A DNA stretch of 64,000 nucleotides from Acidobacteriota bacterium. Its GTDB lineage: Bacteria; Acidobacteriota; Terriglobia; Terriglobales; Acidobacteriaceae. The stretch is from positions 62,001 through 126,000 of the forward strand of contig QIBA01000028.1 in NCBI GenBank assembly GCA_003225175.1, read 5' to 3'. The notes under the pieces were generated by a model. The model was not told where the DNA came from. It made no database searches and was given only the letters and a program-made list of their open reading frames with translations. How positions within the stretch are numbered: the first letter of the stretch is position 1; each line of letters begins with the position of its first letter. Shown piece by piece: positions 8,253 through 16,996 of this stretch. Position numbers and translations under genes: made by a program.

Positions 8253-9740
8253 ATGAAGCACAACACAAGTATCTTCCTAGTCTTAGTTTTGGCGGCTGTC
8301 ATTGTGCCGTTCACATTGGCGCAGGACACGTCCTCGAACTCGTCAACAATCCCGAGTTCCCAGAGTGCGGCCACATCCAGTCAGACCTCCGGAAATGACA
8401 CCACGGCGGTCACTTCCAAGAGCTCGTCCAACGACGGCGATCTAACCCAGCAGCTTCAGTCGAAGTTCAGCCAGGATCCGGCATTTGCCAACGTTCAGGT
8501 GTCGGTTACGAACCACAGAGCCATGCTTACTGGCAGTGTTGCGTCTAAGGCGGACAGGAAGCGCGCCAAAGAAATGGCAAAGTCCGTGGCGGGAATCAAG
8601 AAGGTGGACGAACACCTGACCGTGAACGCGACTGCCGGCGGCGGCTCTACCACTGGTAATAACAATCCCACTACTGCCGGCACTTCAAGTGGCACAACTT
8701 CAAGCGAAAGTAGCGCCTCTGCCATGCCGCCGAGCACCTCTACATCTAGTTCAGCTACCGCGCCCAGCACTACTCCTGAAACGAGCGCCAGCCCCTCCCA
8801 GAGCGCTTCGAGTGCGCCGAGTTCAGCCAGTGCTGCGACGAGTTCGAGTGGACAGAGCAGTGCTGCCAATCCGAGCGGTCAAAGTTCCGCTGCGACTGCG
8901 CCGACCAATTCGAGCACAACTCCTTCGTCGAGTTCGACAACTCCTAGCTCGACCTCAGGCGAAGCAGCAAATATGACAGCGACTCAAAGCAGCTCAGCTT
9001 CCGCCGCACCTGGCGCAAGCTCTGCTAGTGGAGCGCCCACAACCCCCAGCGCGAGCACCAGCGCCTCGGGAGTTCCCAGCAATCGGAGCGTTGGAGCGAG
9101 TGCCTCAACGAATTCGGCAGTCGGACAGAATCCGTCGAGCGCACCGCAGGCGAATACTGCGAGCCAAGGCAATGTAGCCAGCCAGACATCTACTTCTGCG
9201 ACGCAATCAACTAGTCCGAGCTCGAGCACGACAGGTGGTGTCACCGGCGCGGCGACTGCGAGCGCGCCCAGTGCCTCTCAGTCTGGAACTACTTCGAGCA
9301 CCATCGGCTCCAATACTGGCGTGAGCAGCAATGCTGGCGCTGCAGCCGGTACGCCTGGCAGCAGCACAACTGGAGTTGGAGTCAACGACACAGCAACTCT
9401 CCAAAATCAAATCCAGAATGCACTGCAAAATGAACCTACTCTGCGCAACGACAACCTCAATGTGAACGTGACTGACAGCACCATCGAGTTGAGCGGGACA
9501 GTTCAAACCAGCAAGGAAAAACAGACGGCACAACGCATTGCCAGCTCATTTGCAGGAAACCGGCGTGTTCGCGATCGCATCACGCTGAGCGGCAAAGGCA
9601 CGGCCTCGAACAGCTCAAGCTCGAACAACCTGGGCGTTAATCCAGCCGGCAACCAGAACAATCCGAACAACCCAAACCAGCAAAACCAGAACTCAAACGA
9701 CGCCAAGACACGCGGGGATGCGTCGACTAATCCTCGCTAG
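8253..9740 (+). CDS. secreted BON-domain protein with long Ser/Thr/Ala-rich linker
   Basis: The 495-aa protein starts with a Sec signal peptide (cleavage near FTLAQ, residue 24). A BON domain spans about 61-125 (LTGSVASKADRKRA). Then about 250 residues are almost only Ser, Thr, Ala, Gly and Pro. A second BON domain spans about 378-446 (IELSGTVQTSKEKQ) and the tail is Asn/Gln-rich. BON domains often bind membranes or carbohydrate in the periplasm; a structural envelope role is likely but not shown. AGGAG precedes the ATG by 8 nt. A strong intrinsic terminator follows. The low-complexity linker is expected to vary in length between strains. Confidence 0.85.
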   Translation: MKHNTSIFLVLVLAAVIVPFTLAQDTSSNSSTIPSSQSAATSSQTSGNDTTAVTSKSSSNDGDLTQQLQSKFSQDPAFANVQVSVTNHRAMLTGSVASKADRKRAKEMAKSVAGIKKVDEHLTVNATAGGGSTTGNNNPTTAGTSSGTTSSESSASAMPPSTSTSSSATAPSTTPETSASPSQSASSAPSSASAATSSSGQSSAANPSGQSSAATAPTNSSTTPSSSSTTPSSTSGEAANMTATQSSSASAAPGASSASGAPTTPSASTSASGVPSNRSVGASASTNSAVGQNPSSAPQANTASQGNVASQTSTSATQSTSPSSSTTGGVTGAATASAPSASQSGTTSSTIGSNTGVSSNAGAAAGTPGSSTTGVGVNDTATLQNQIQNALQNEPTLRNDNLNVNVTDSTIELSGTVQTSKEKQTAQRIASSFAGNRRVRDRITLSGKGTASNSSSSNNLGVNPAGNQNNPNNPNQQNQNSNDAKTRGDASTNPR

Positions 9741-9761
9741 ACTACATGTAGAAACACAGAG

Positions 9762-9792
9762 AAGGCGGCCCCCATGGCCGCCTTTTCGTTTA
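9762..9792 (+). terminator. intrinsic terminator after the BON gene
   Basis: AAGGCGGCC pairs perfectly with GGCCGCCTT around a five-base loop, followed by a T-rich run (TTCGTTT). It lies 22 bp after the BON stop codon. Confidence 0.85.
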
Positions 9793-9796
9793 CGTG

Positions 9797-9866
9797 GTTC
9801 CCGCCGAGGGTGGGTATTCGACAGCGATGTTACGGCTGCTGGGGTCGGGACGGCGGCTCCCAACCA
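9797..9866. repeat. GTGGTTCC inverted repeat, copy 1
   Basis: ACGTGGTTCCCGCCG on the left faces GGCGGCTCCCAACCAC on the right, about 35 bp apart. Related arms occur at 24700-24728 and as a pair at 49868-50040. No gene lies in it. Function unknown; it looks like a dispersed intergenic element. Confidence 0.5.
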
Positions 9867-9938
9867 CATAATCGTGCTTTGCGCATGTAAGTAGCGCAAG
9901 TTTGCGCGCACACGATCAATCCGATAGCCTCGATCTAA

Positions 9939-10301
9939 ATGGGTTCAGAGCATCATCGCGTGAGTCTCCACTTACCCGACGGCTCATTTCGCGAATTGCT
10001 GGTCCGAGAAGATCAGCACATCTGGGATGCGGCTCACGCCGTAGGAGTTGAACTACCTTCGATCTGTCATCAGGGGCGGTGCCTCACCTGCGCAGGACGA
10101 CTACTCGAACCAGGCGACTTTGATGCAAGCGACGCAGTTGCCTATTTCCGTGAGGATCGAGCTGCCGGATTCATCCTTCTGTGCACCGCGTTCCCTCGTT
10201 CCGATTTGGAAATTAGAACGCACCAGCAGTTGCTCATGCGTCAGCACCGCCGAGCCTTGGGGTTACCAGCTCCATACTCAGGTGTAAGTGATGCGGGCTA
10301 A
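9939..10301 (+). CDS. plant-type [2Fe-2S] ferredoxin
   Basis: A 120-aa small electron carrier. The cluster motif CHQGRCLTC (C-x4-C-x2-C) and a fourth Cys in FILLCTAFP match plant-type ferredoxins. Acidic residues around EPGDFDASDAV fit the usual interaction surface. The C-terminal extension of about 25 residues is basic. It is a single gene, and no oxygenase or reductase partner is adjacent, so its redox partner is unknown. The start at 9939 (MGSEHHRVSLHLPDG) fits the family N-terminus. Confidence 0.9.
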   Translation: MGSEHHRVSLHLPDGSFRELLVREDQHIWDAAHAVGVELPSICHQGRCLTCAGRLLEPGDFDASDAVAYFREDRAAGFILLCTAFPRSDLEIRTHQQLLMRQHRRALGLPAPYSGVSDAG

Positions 10302-10455
10302 AAGGGCATTCGGCTGTCGCTTTCGGCCAGTGCACAATGCATGACTCGCCCTTACAAAGTATTCAAAAGGGCCTCAGGCTAAGAGGCTCGGAATGGACAA
10401 GGTTTCATGAGACTCTTTAGCCGAGCGCGCTCTTATACACTTGTTTGTTCCTTCA

Positions 10456-11448
10456 ATGCTCTCTCCTGCTGAAACTCTGAACCAACGCGCACCATCCCTA
10501 ACGACCTTCGTCGGCCACGTTCGTTCCGGCGATGTTCGCGCGCTCGCGCGCGCGATCACCGCGATTGAGAACGATTCGGCACAGGCTTCGCAGTTGATGA
10601 AGGCGCTGTTTCCGTACAGCGGAAACGCCACCGTAATCGGGTTGACCGGATCGCCTGGTTCGGGCAAGAGCACGCTGGTCGATCAGCTTGCTCGCGAGTA
10701 CCGAAAGCAGGAAAAAACCATCGGCATTATTGCTGTCGATCCAACGAGCCCTTACACCGGGGGAGCCATTCTCGGCGACCGCATTCGCATGCAGGCGCAT
10801 CATGCCGACAACGCTATCTACATCCGCAGCATGGCCACCCGCGGATTTCTCGGCGGGCTTGCTCCTGCGACTGCCGATGTCGCAACTCTGCTCGACGCTG
10901 CCGGGAAAGAAATCGTCTTTATCGAGACTGTCGGCGTAGGCCAGGACGAAATTGATATCGTCCGGCTGGCCGATGTCACCGTGGTCATTCTTGTTCCCGG
11001 GATGGGAGACGACGTTCAGACAATCAAAGCGGGAATTATGGAGATCGCCGACATCTTTGTGATTAACAAGAGCGATCGTGAAGGCGCGGAGCGCGTGGAG
11101 CGAGAGATCCGCGCCATGCAGACGCTTGACATCCGCCACGATGATTGGACGCCTCCGATTGTGAAAACCGTCGCCAGCGACGGGAACGGCGTCCCCGATT
11201 TGGTGAAGGCGATCGCATCATATCGCCAGTACCTCAAAAGAAAAGACCTGATGCTGCGCAAAAAGGTCAGCAACTGGCGGGAGCGCTTGGTTGAGATGCT
11301 GCGCAAAGCGCTGCTCGATCGCATGATCCGCGAGCAGCTCGATCCCGAGCATCTGAATCAATACGCCCGGGAGATCGCTGAGCACAAGCGGGATCCTTAT
11401 TCCTTAGTAGAGGAGCTGGTCACGAACTTTGGAGCAAAGCATGTTTAA
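10456..11448 (+). CDS. meaB: methylmalonyl-CoA mutase-associated GTPase MeaB (ArgK family)
   Basis: A 330-aa G3E-family P-loop GTPase. Walker A GSPGSGKS is at 65-72, followed by VDPTSPYTGGAILGDRIRM, FIETVGVGQDE and the NKSD base-recognition motif. MeaB guards the loading and protection of adenosylcobalamin in methylmalonyl-CoA mutase. I start at ATG 10456 rather than the TTG at 10441. The next gene, methylmalonyl-CoA epimerase, overlaps it by 8 bp, which supports the role in propionyl-CoA/methylmalonyl-CoA metabolism. The mutase genes are not in the window. Confidence 0.93.
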   Translation: MLSPAETLNQRAPSLTTFVGHVRSGDVRALARAITAIENDSAQASQLMKALFPYSGNATVIGLTGSPGSGKSTLVDQLAREYRKQEKTIGIIAVDPTSPYTGGAILGDRIRMQAHHADNAIYIRSMATRGFLGGLAPATADVATLLDAAGKEIVFIETVGVGQDEIDIVRLADVTVVILVPGMGDDVQTIKAGIMEIADIFVINKSDREGAERVEREIRAMQTLDIRHDDWTPPIVKTVASDGNGVPDLVKAIASYRQYLKRKDLMLRKKVSNWRERLVEMLRKALLDRMIREQLDPEHLNQYAREIAEHKRDPYSLVEELVTNFGAKHV

Positions 11449-11848
11449 GGTCGATCATCTGGGCATCGCGGTGAAGAGTATTGCAGAGGCTCGCAAGTTT
11501 TACGAGAAGCTTGGCATGAAGGTTGTTAGCGAGGAAGTTATCGAGGACGAAAAAGTACGCGCAGCGATGGTGCCCGCGGGCGAAAGCCGGCTGGAACTTC
11601 TTCAAGGAACCTCCGAAGACTCGGTAATTAGTAAATTCATCGCCAAGCGTGGTGAGGGATTGCATCACGTCGCCATCCACGTGAACGACATCTCGGCAAC
11701 CTTCGAAGACCTGAAACGCAAAGGTGTCCGCCTCATCTCGGACGAAATCAAAATCGGCGCCGGCGGACACCTTTACATCTTCGTGCATCCCTCTGCTAGT
11801 GGAGGCGTATTGCTCGAGCTCTGCCAGGATCCCATCTCTGCGGTCTGA
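11441..11848 (+). CDS. mce: methylmalonyl-CoA epimerase
   Basis: A 135-aa VOC-fold metalloenzyme that interconverts (2R)- and (2S)-methylmalonyl-CoA. The family residues are visible: DHLGIAV at the N-terminus, GEGLHHVAIHV in the middle and GVLLELCQ at the end, supplying the His/Glu metal ligands. The ATG at 11441 lies inside the end of meaB (8-bp overlap), so translation is coupled. An upstream ATG at 11429 is possible but adds only four residues of meaB overlap. Confidence 0.92.
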   Translation: MFKVDHLGIAVKSIAEARKFYEKLGMKVVSEEVIEDEKVRAAMVPAGESRLELLQGTSEDSVISKFIAKRGEGLHHVAIHVNDISATFEDLKRKGVRLISDEIKIGAGGHLYIFVHPSASGGVLLELCQDPISAV

Positions 11849-11849
11849 C

Positions 11850-12497
11850 ATGCTGCTGCTCGCTCTCGATACTTCGGGAAGGCAAGGCGGGGTTACCCTG
11901 GCGCGCGGCGCAGGCGGGCAGGTCGAAATCATCGAATCGGCATCGATTCAAGGTGGGACATTTTCGGCAGAACTCGTTCCGCAGATCTCCGATATTTTGC
12001 GCCGGTACCAATTAACTCCCCAGCAGCTTCAAGGGTTGGTGGCCGTCACGGGCCCCGGTTCATTCACTGGCTTGCGCGTGGGGCTCACGGCCGTTAAGGC
12101 ATTGGCTGAGGCGTTAACAATTCCTATCGCTGCTGTGACTTCTTTGGAGTTGTTGCTTGAAGTGACAGGCATTGAAATGGGGGCGATGGCCGTGCTTGAT
12201 GCTGGGCGAGGTGAGCTCTACGTCGCAGTTTGGAACGGAACTCGCGAAGAGATGCTGCTGTCGTTGGACGAAGCTCTTGCCCTGGCGAGATCGCATAATC
12301 TGCGCGTGCTGGCTGCCGAGACGAACATCGCGGCGAAGTTTGACCAAGCAATATTAGCGACTTACTGCAGCACCGAGGTAGCAGCGAGGATTGGATATTC
12401 CAAACTGCTTGGTGGAGAAACAATCGATGTCCTCGTGCTGGATGCTAACTACATTCGCCGGTCGGAAGCTGAGTACATGCAAAAGATGAGGAAGTAA
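11850..12497 (+). CDS. tsaB: tRNA threonylcarbamoyladenosine biosynthesis protein TsaB
   Basis: A 215-aa protein of the ASKHA fold. The N-terminal LALDTSGRQGGVTL and GPGSFTGLRVG motifs are diagnostic of TsaB (YeaZ), the partner of TsaD in making t6A on ANN-reading tRNAs. The ATG at 11850 follows the mce stop (TGACATG), so it belongs to the same transcript. A longer frame back to 11724 only shadows mce. tsaB is commonly followed by rimI; here the rimI sequence follows but is joined to a transposase (12681-13763). Confidence 0.92.
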   Translation: MLLLALDTSGRQGGVTLARGAGGQVEIIESASIQGGTFSAELVPQISDILRRYQLTPQQLQGLVAVTGPGSFTGLRVGLTAVKALAEALTIPIAAVTSLELLLEVTGIEMGAMAVLDAGRGELYVAVWNGTREEMLLSLDEALALARSHNLRVLAAETNIAAKFDQAILATYCSTEVAARIGYSKLLGGETIDVLVLDANYIRRSEAEYMQKMRK

Positions 12498-12573
12498 ATG
12501 CTTCGTACTCCGAATCACAACCCACTCGCCTTAGTTCCGGGGCACAAGTTCGCCAGGTCAGTCTGCAAGGATC

Positions 12574-12619
12574 TTTGAAGGGGCACGGCTTCAGCGAAGC
12601 GAAGCCATACCCCTTCAAA
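12574..12619. repeat. REP-like hairpin upstream of the transposase
   Basis: TTTGAAGGGGCACGGCTTC (12574-12592) pairs with GAAGCCATACCCCTTCAAA (12601-12619) with two mismatches, around an 8-nt loop. Related fragments GGCACGGCT and TGCCCCTTCA recur inside the 3' part of the transposase frame at 13171-13206. Such hairpins flanking an IS200-like gene are typical of REP/RAYT modules. Confidence 0.75.
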
Positions 12620-12680
12620 ATCGATTCCTTTGAGCTTATCTTTGTTCCCGATTCTATTCAGTCTCCTGAGAGATCAGTTA

Positions 12681-13763
12681 ATGAAACCCACTCGCGAACC
12701 TTTCCCAGCCATGCCGACCACTTACTCGGTTGGTTCACAAACGTTCCAGCGACGGATGTACTTCCAGAATGAACGGTGGGCGCGGCTGTTTATCGAGACG
12801 CTGTATCACTATCGGCAAACAGGCATCTTCAAATTGCATGCGTTCGTCGTCATGCCTGAACACTTCCACATTCTGCTTACGCCTTCAACAACTCTCGAAC
12901 GAACAGTTCAATATCTAAAAGGGGGCTTTTCTCGAAAAGCGAGATTGAAATTTCATTGGAAATTCCCGATTTGGCAGAACAGTTTCACCGATCATCGAAT
13001 TCGGGATGCCGTTGATTGCGATAATCACATTCAGTACATCTATCTGAATCCGATTAGAAGAAAACTCTGTGGTGTGGCGTCAGAGTATCCGTACTCTTCC
13101 GCTCATTCCGGCTTTGAGCTCGACGAACCCCCGCAGCGGCTAAAGCCGGAGTGGGGGGCGAGTTCCTGCGGCACGGCTCTGCACCCCGAATGCTGTGCCC
13201 CTTCAGAATCGGAACAGCCGAATACAAAGCAAACAGGAGTTCAGAGTTCCGCTGTACGTGTCGGCAAGAGCCAAACTAACTCGCTTTGCGATACACGCTT
13301 CGATACCCTCGAAACCGTAAAGATCATTCCAGCGAAAGCATCCGCAATACCGTTCATCCTTTCAGTCCAGCGCGCCTGTCCTGCTGCTTCTCAGTGGAAG
13401 CCAACCGACTACACGGCGGCTATTGCCCAACCTGATCGTCTGGTCCTAATCGCCGAGAAGGACTCCAAAATTCTCGGCTTCGCGGTTGTTTATACTGGAA
13501 TTCCGGAATGGGAACTCGAAAATGTGGCTGTCGCTCCGGATTCGCGCAGGAGCGGAATCGGGCGCGCTCTGATGGCCGCGCTTATCAATCTAGCCCGAAA
13601 GGCTGGTGCAACCGAAATCCGCCAGGAGATTCGGATATCGAACACGGCTGCACAGAAGCTAGGGCTTTCGGTCGGTTTCATTCAGGAAGGTCGGCGGCCT
13701 GACTACTACCGCGATCGGGTGGAAGATGCCTTATTGTTCAAGTACTTACTTGGCCGGCAGTAA
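12681..13763 (+). CDS. REP-associated tyrosine transposase (Y1/HUH) fused in frame to RimI-type N-acetyltransferase
   Basis: One 360-aa frame encodes two known families. Residues 1-150 are an IS200-like RAYT transposase: HUH motif MPEHFH (His61, His63), WQNSFTDHRIRD, and QYIYLNPIRR with the probable catalytic Tyr119. Residues 150-212 are a linker read from REP-like DNA. Residues 213-358 are a GNAT domain of the RimI type: LENVAVAPDSRRSGIGRAL (acetyl-CoA binding) and the RimI hallmark RPDYY...EDAL. RimI acetylates the N-terminus of ribosomal protein S18. It sits directly after tsaB, where rimI normally lies, so the transposon probably landed at the rimI 5' end. Between about 13150 and the GNAT core there is no ATG, GTG or TTG in frame, so the acetyltransferase can only be made as a fusion unless an unusual start is used. 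Confidence 0.85.
   Translation: MKPTREPFPAMPTTYSVGSQTFQRRMYFQNERWARLFIETLYHYRQTGIFKLHAFVVMPEHFHILLTPSTTLERTVQYLKGGFSRKARLKFHWKFPIWQNSFTDHRIRDAVDCDNHIQYIYLNPIRRKLCGVASEYPYSSAHSGFELDEPPQRLKPEWGASSCGTALHPECCAPSESEQPNTKQTGVQSSAVRVGKSQTNSLCDTRFDTLETVKIIPAKASAIPFILSVQRACPAASQWKPTDYTAAIAQPDRLVLIAEKDSKILGFAVVYTGIPEWELENVAVAPDSRRSGIGRALMAALINLARKAGATEIRQEIRISNTAAQKLGLSVGFIQEGRRPDYYRDRVEDALLFKYLLGRQ
13171..13206. repeat. REP-like sequence within the fusion linker
   Basis: GGCACGGCT is followed 14 bp later by GCTGTGCCCCTTCAG, the same building blocks as the hairpin at 12574-12619. Just before it, CCCCGCAGCGGCT and AGCCGGAGTGGGG (about 13129-13157) form another imperfect palindrome. Both are translated as part of the transposase-RimI linker. 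Confidence 0.55.
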
Positions 13764-13897
13764 TGCGGCAGGGGAGCTCGCCAGTACGTTCATAATTCCG
13801 CAAAAATCGTTGAACCAGCTCAGGCACTGTGCTACTTTTCATGTCCTGAGGCACATCCAAGATGATGTGTCGGCAGTTCTGGCCAGGAGGTTCAAGG

Positions 13898-14125
13898 ATG
13901 GCAACATCCCTCCGCGAAGAGCTTTTGGCCAGCCACGAGGAGTTTCGTAGGCTGGCCGAGGAACACTCACATTATTGTCAACGCCTCGAAGTTCTCACCC
14001 ACAAGCCGTATCCCTCCACAGAAGAACAACTGGAAGAAGTCAGACTGAAGAAGCTGAAGCTGCGTCTTAAGGACCAGATGGAATCCATCGAGCAGCAGCA
14101 GCGTCAGTTGCATCAGGTGGCTTAA
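13898..14125 (+). CDS. DUF465 (YdcH-like) small coiled-coil protein
   Basis: The 75-aa acidic/basic helical protein matches the DUF465 pattern: SHEEFRRLAEEHSHYCQRLE, then a short break with KPYPSTEEQLEE and RLKKLKLRLKDQME. An AGGAGG ribosome-binding site sits 7 nt before ATG 13898 and decides this start over the ATG at 13862. Function of the family is not established. Single gene. Confidence 0.85.
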   Translation: MATSLREELLASHEEFRRLAEEHSHYCQRLEVLTHKPYPSTEEQLEEVRLKKLKLRLKDQMESIEQQQRQLHQVA

Positions 14126-14346
14126 GGTCTAGCTGCTGAGCGGCGCGAAAGCAGCTCTCTCGCCGCGAGGGCTATCGGTGTGTTCGGGTCCTTCTAAATC
14201 TAAAATTCCAGAACTCCAAGTTTTGCTGGGTTTCCCGCGCGATGCCTGCGAAACCACAACAGTGTGGTCGGCCTTGAATGCGTACTGGAGACGTAGCAGG
14301 CTACGCCGCTGGCAGTCGCTCGCCCGATATAATCATTGAATCCCTT

Positions 14347-14979
14347 ATGGTCCGTGACGGCTTCTATTACGGCCTGGGCGCACTCGTGGCCGCTTTGCTC
14401 CTGGGTCTCCTCAATTCTTGGCTCGCCTTGCCGCCATTGTTGCTGGGTGGGTTCTTCCTGTGGTTTTTTCGCGATCCGGAGCGTGCCATTCCTGACGGGC
14501 CTGGAATCATCGTCTCTCCTGCTGATGGCAAAGTCACCTCGATCTCAGGAGCCCCGGAAGACGGTCGGAAGCAGAGGATCAGCATTTTCCTGAATGTATT
14601 TGACGTTCACGTGAACCGATCTCCTATTACCGGGACTATCACGGGCATCTCCTACCAGAAAGGCAAGTTCGGAAATGCGATGTCTGCCGGATCGTCAGAC
14701 ACGAACGAGCAGAATGTTGTCACGGTCGAAGGAGATAACCAGACGGTCGTCTTCAAGCAGATCGCTGGGCTACTTGCGCGCAGAATTATCTTTAATCCTC
14801 GAACTGGCGACCGGATCGAGCGCGGCCAGCGCGTTGGACTCATCAAGTTCGGTTCCCGGGTGGACGTGGTGCTGGAAGACACCGTGGACATTCAAGTGAA
14901 AGTGGGGGACCACGTCGCCGGGGGTTCGTCTATCCTTGGAGTGCTCCGCGCAGGTCAGAGCCGGGCGGAAGCGGTGTGA
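14347..14979 (+). CDS. psd: phosphatidylserine decarboxylase proenzyme (short, archaeal-type)
   Basis: A 210-aa membrane-associated proenzyme. [29 protein letters not shown] and the self-cleavage motif FGS (Gly169-Ser170, where Ser becomes the pyruvoyl group) are all present. It decarboxylates phosphatidylserine to phosphatidylethanolamine. The next gene, pssA, makes its substrate and overlaps it by one base (TGATG). An open frame extends back to ATG 14278, but the family usually begins at MVRDGFYYG, so I use 14347. Confidence 0.93.
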   Translation: MVRDGFYYGLGALVAALLLGLLNSWLALPPLLLGGFFLWFFRDPERAIPDGPGIIVSPADGKVTSISGAPEDGRKQRISIFLNVFDVHVNRSPITGTITGISYQKGKFGNAMSAGSSDTNEQNVVTVEGDNQTVVFKQIAGLLARRIIFNPRTGDRIERGQRVGLIKFGSRVDVVLEDTVDIQVKVGDHVAGGSSILGVLRAGQSRAEAV

Positions 14980-15857
14980 TGAATCTGGGCAGGCCATTTC
15001 GACGGGCAGACGATCCGCAGCAGCCACATCGCATGCGTCGGGGCATGTACGTACTCCCGTCAATCTTTACCGCCGGAAACATCGCCGCAGGCTATTACGC
15101 AATCTCACAAGCGATTCAAGGTTCGGCCAGCGCGCCATTCCACTTCGATAACGCGGCCAAAGCGATAGGTTTTGCCGTGCTCTTTGATGGACTCGACGGC
15201 CGCATCGCGCGCATGACGAACACGACCAGTGACTTCGGCCGTGAACTGGACTCGCTTGCGGACGTCATCACTTTCGGAGTCGCTCCCGCCATTTTGGCCT
15301 GGATTTGGGGATGCCATCAGATTCCTGAACTGTGGCAGCCCGATCTGCGCCACAAGATCATCCAGGCCGGCGCAATCGTGACCTTCCTCTTCGTGATTGC
15401 CGGAGCGAGCCGACTGGCACGCTTTAACATCAGCAAAAACCCTCAGCCCAAGAATCCTGGACGGCCCGGCCGCAAATACTTTGTCGGAATGCCGATTCCG
15501 GCTGGCGCCGCGATGATCGCCGCGACGGTGCATTTTGGTGATGGCGCTCCGATCGACCGCTGGTGGGAGACCTTGCTGTGGCTAGTCTTCCTTGTGCTGA
15601 TCTCATACTTGATGGTCAGTACCTGGCGCTTCTGGAGTCCCAAGGGTATCGACTTGCGCACACGGCAGCCGTTCTGGGTTTTTCTGGTCATCTGCGGTTT
15701 TCTGGCTCTCCTTTGGTATTACTCGGAGTACGTTCTCTTCGCTCTCGGACTCTTGTATCTCGTTTCGGGAATCATCGCCCGCTTCGCCTATGCTGTGAAG
15801 CGAAGGCCCCCTACCGCTCCGAGCTACGAACCTGAATCCGGGGTCGATCTGGCATGA
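14979..15857 (+). CDS. pssA: CDP-diacylglycerol-serine O-phosphatidyltransferase
   Basis: A 292-aa polytopic CDP-alcohol phosphatidyltransferase. The catalytic motif DG-x2-AR-x8-G-x3-D-x3-D reads DGLDGRIAR...GRELDSLAD. It forms phosphatidylserine from CDP-DAG and serine, feeding Psd. About eight hydrophobic segments. ATG 14979 overlaps the psd stop; a GTG at 14976 is the only alternative. Confidence 0.93.
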   Translation: MNLGRPFRRADDPQQPHRMRRGMYVLPSIFTAGNIAAGYYAISQAIQGSASAPFHFDNAAKAIGFAVLFDGLDGRIARMTNTTSDFGRELDSLADVITFGVAPAILAWIWGCHQIPELWQPDLRHKIIQAGAIVTFLFVIAGASRLARFNISKNPQPKNPGRPGRKYFVGMPIPAGAAMIAATVHFGDGAPIDRWWETLLWLVFLVLISYLMVSTWRFWSPKGIDLRTRQPFWVFLVICGFLALLWYYSEYVLFALGLLYLVSGIIARFAYAVKRRPPTAPSYEPESGVDLA

Positions 15858-16915
15858 ACCGTCCCGCCATTGTCCCTCATGTATTCCGTGTGGCGATTGT
15901 CGGTGCTGCCACTCTGAAAGGCCGCGAGCTGAAGGAAGTTCTCGACGAGATGAACTTCCCCGTTGCCGACGTAAAGCTGCTCGATGATGATGAGTCTCTG
16001 GGACAACTCGATCAGATCGGCGATGAGGCGACGTTTATCCAGCCGGCTGATCCGGAGCATTTTCGCAATGTCGACTTCGCTTTTTTTGCCTCAGATGCCG
16101 CGTTCACTGGCAGGCATTGGCAGAGCGCACTTCAGGCAGGCGCCACGGTTCTTGATCTCTCGTATGCTCTCTACGGGGAACGCAACGTCTCAGCTCGTTC
16201 ACCGTGGATCGAAAAGGAACTGGAACGTGAATCGGGTCGAGAACCGGGACATGAGGATCTGACCACGACGGCGGTCGTGATTGCGCATCCCGCGGCCAGC
16301 GTTCTGGCTTTGCTGCTGCTGCGAGCGCGGAGCGCAGGCAGCATTCAAACAGTGGCTGCAACGGTCTTCGAGCCGGTCTCCGAACAAGGCAAACGCGGCA
16401 TGGATGAGCTGCACCAGCAAACCGTGAACCTGCTCTCCTTCACGACGTTACCAAAGGAAGTCTTCGACGAGCAGGTTGCCTTCAACATGCTTGGCCGCTT
16501 CGGAGAAGGCTCTTCGATTTCTCTCAAGAACATCGAAGCTCGCATTGCCGCGCACTTCGAGGCCATTGTCGGCAAGAGCGTGCCGGTACCTTCGCTGATG
16601 CTGGTGCAGGCTCCTACCTTCCACGCACACACGTTTTCCGTCTACATTCAGTTTGACGGCGAGATCAAGGCGTCGGCACTCGCCACGGCGTTGGCTGGGG
16701 AGCACGTGACGATCGTCGATCCAGCAGAAGATGGGCCCAGCAACGTAAACGCAGCCGGACAAGGAAACGTACTTGTATCCGTGCGCCGGGACGCCCGCAA
16801 TGCGAATGGGTTCTGGATTTGGGCGGCGGCTGACAACTTGAAGATTGCTGCGATCAGCGCGGTGGAATGCGCGGCGACGTTGAGCACGATGCGACCTTTG
16901 GGGAAGGTACAGTGA
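15854..16915 (+). CDS. aspartate-semialdehyde dehydrogenase-like protein lacking the catalytic cysteine (USG-1-like)
   Basis: The 353-aa protein has the Rossmann start VAIVGAATLKGRELKEVL of the Asd/USG-1 family and its dimerisation domain (AFNMLGRFGEGSS, then HAHTFSVYI where the catalytic His region lies). In true Asd a Cys sits in a PNC-T/S motif; the equivalent here reads HPAASVLAL, with no Cys. It is therefore probably a non-catalytic paralogue such as E. coli Usg, whose role is unclear. ATG overlaps the pssA stop (ATGA). Its place between phospholipid and LPS-assembly genes gives no obvious amino-acid biosynthesis link. Confidence 0.75.
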   Translation: MNRPAIVPHVFRVAIVGAATLKGRELKEVLDEMNFPVADVKLLDDDESLGQLDQIGDEATFIQPADPEHFRNVDFAFFASDAAFTGRHWQSALQAGATVLDLSYALYGERNVSARSPWIEKELERESGREPGHEDLTTTAVVIAHPAASVLALLLLRARSAGSIQTVAATVFEPVSEQGKRGMDELHQQTVNLLSFTTLPKEVFDEQVAFNMLGRFGEGSSISLKNIEARIAAHFEAIVGKSVPVPSLMLVQAPTFHAHTFSVYIQFDGEIKASALATALAGEHVTIVDPAEDGPSNVNAAGQGNVLVSVRRDARNANGFWIWAAADNLKIAAISAVECAATLSTMRPLGKVQ

Positions 16916-16996
16916 AACTTGGTAAAGATGCAGCATATTGCGTCTTTGCGACGAGTTCTGGGCTGCACGCAGCGCTAGAAGCACCGAACAGCTTGG

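Noticed and set aside
8495-9706. Several long open frames antisense to the BON gene
   Set aside because: They come from the low-complexity Ser/Thr/Ala codons read backwards; no start signals or domains.
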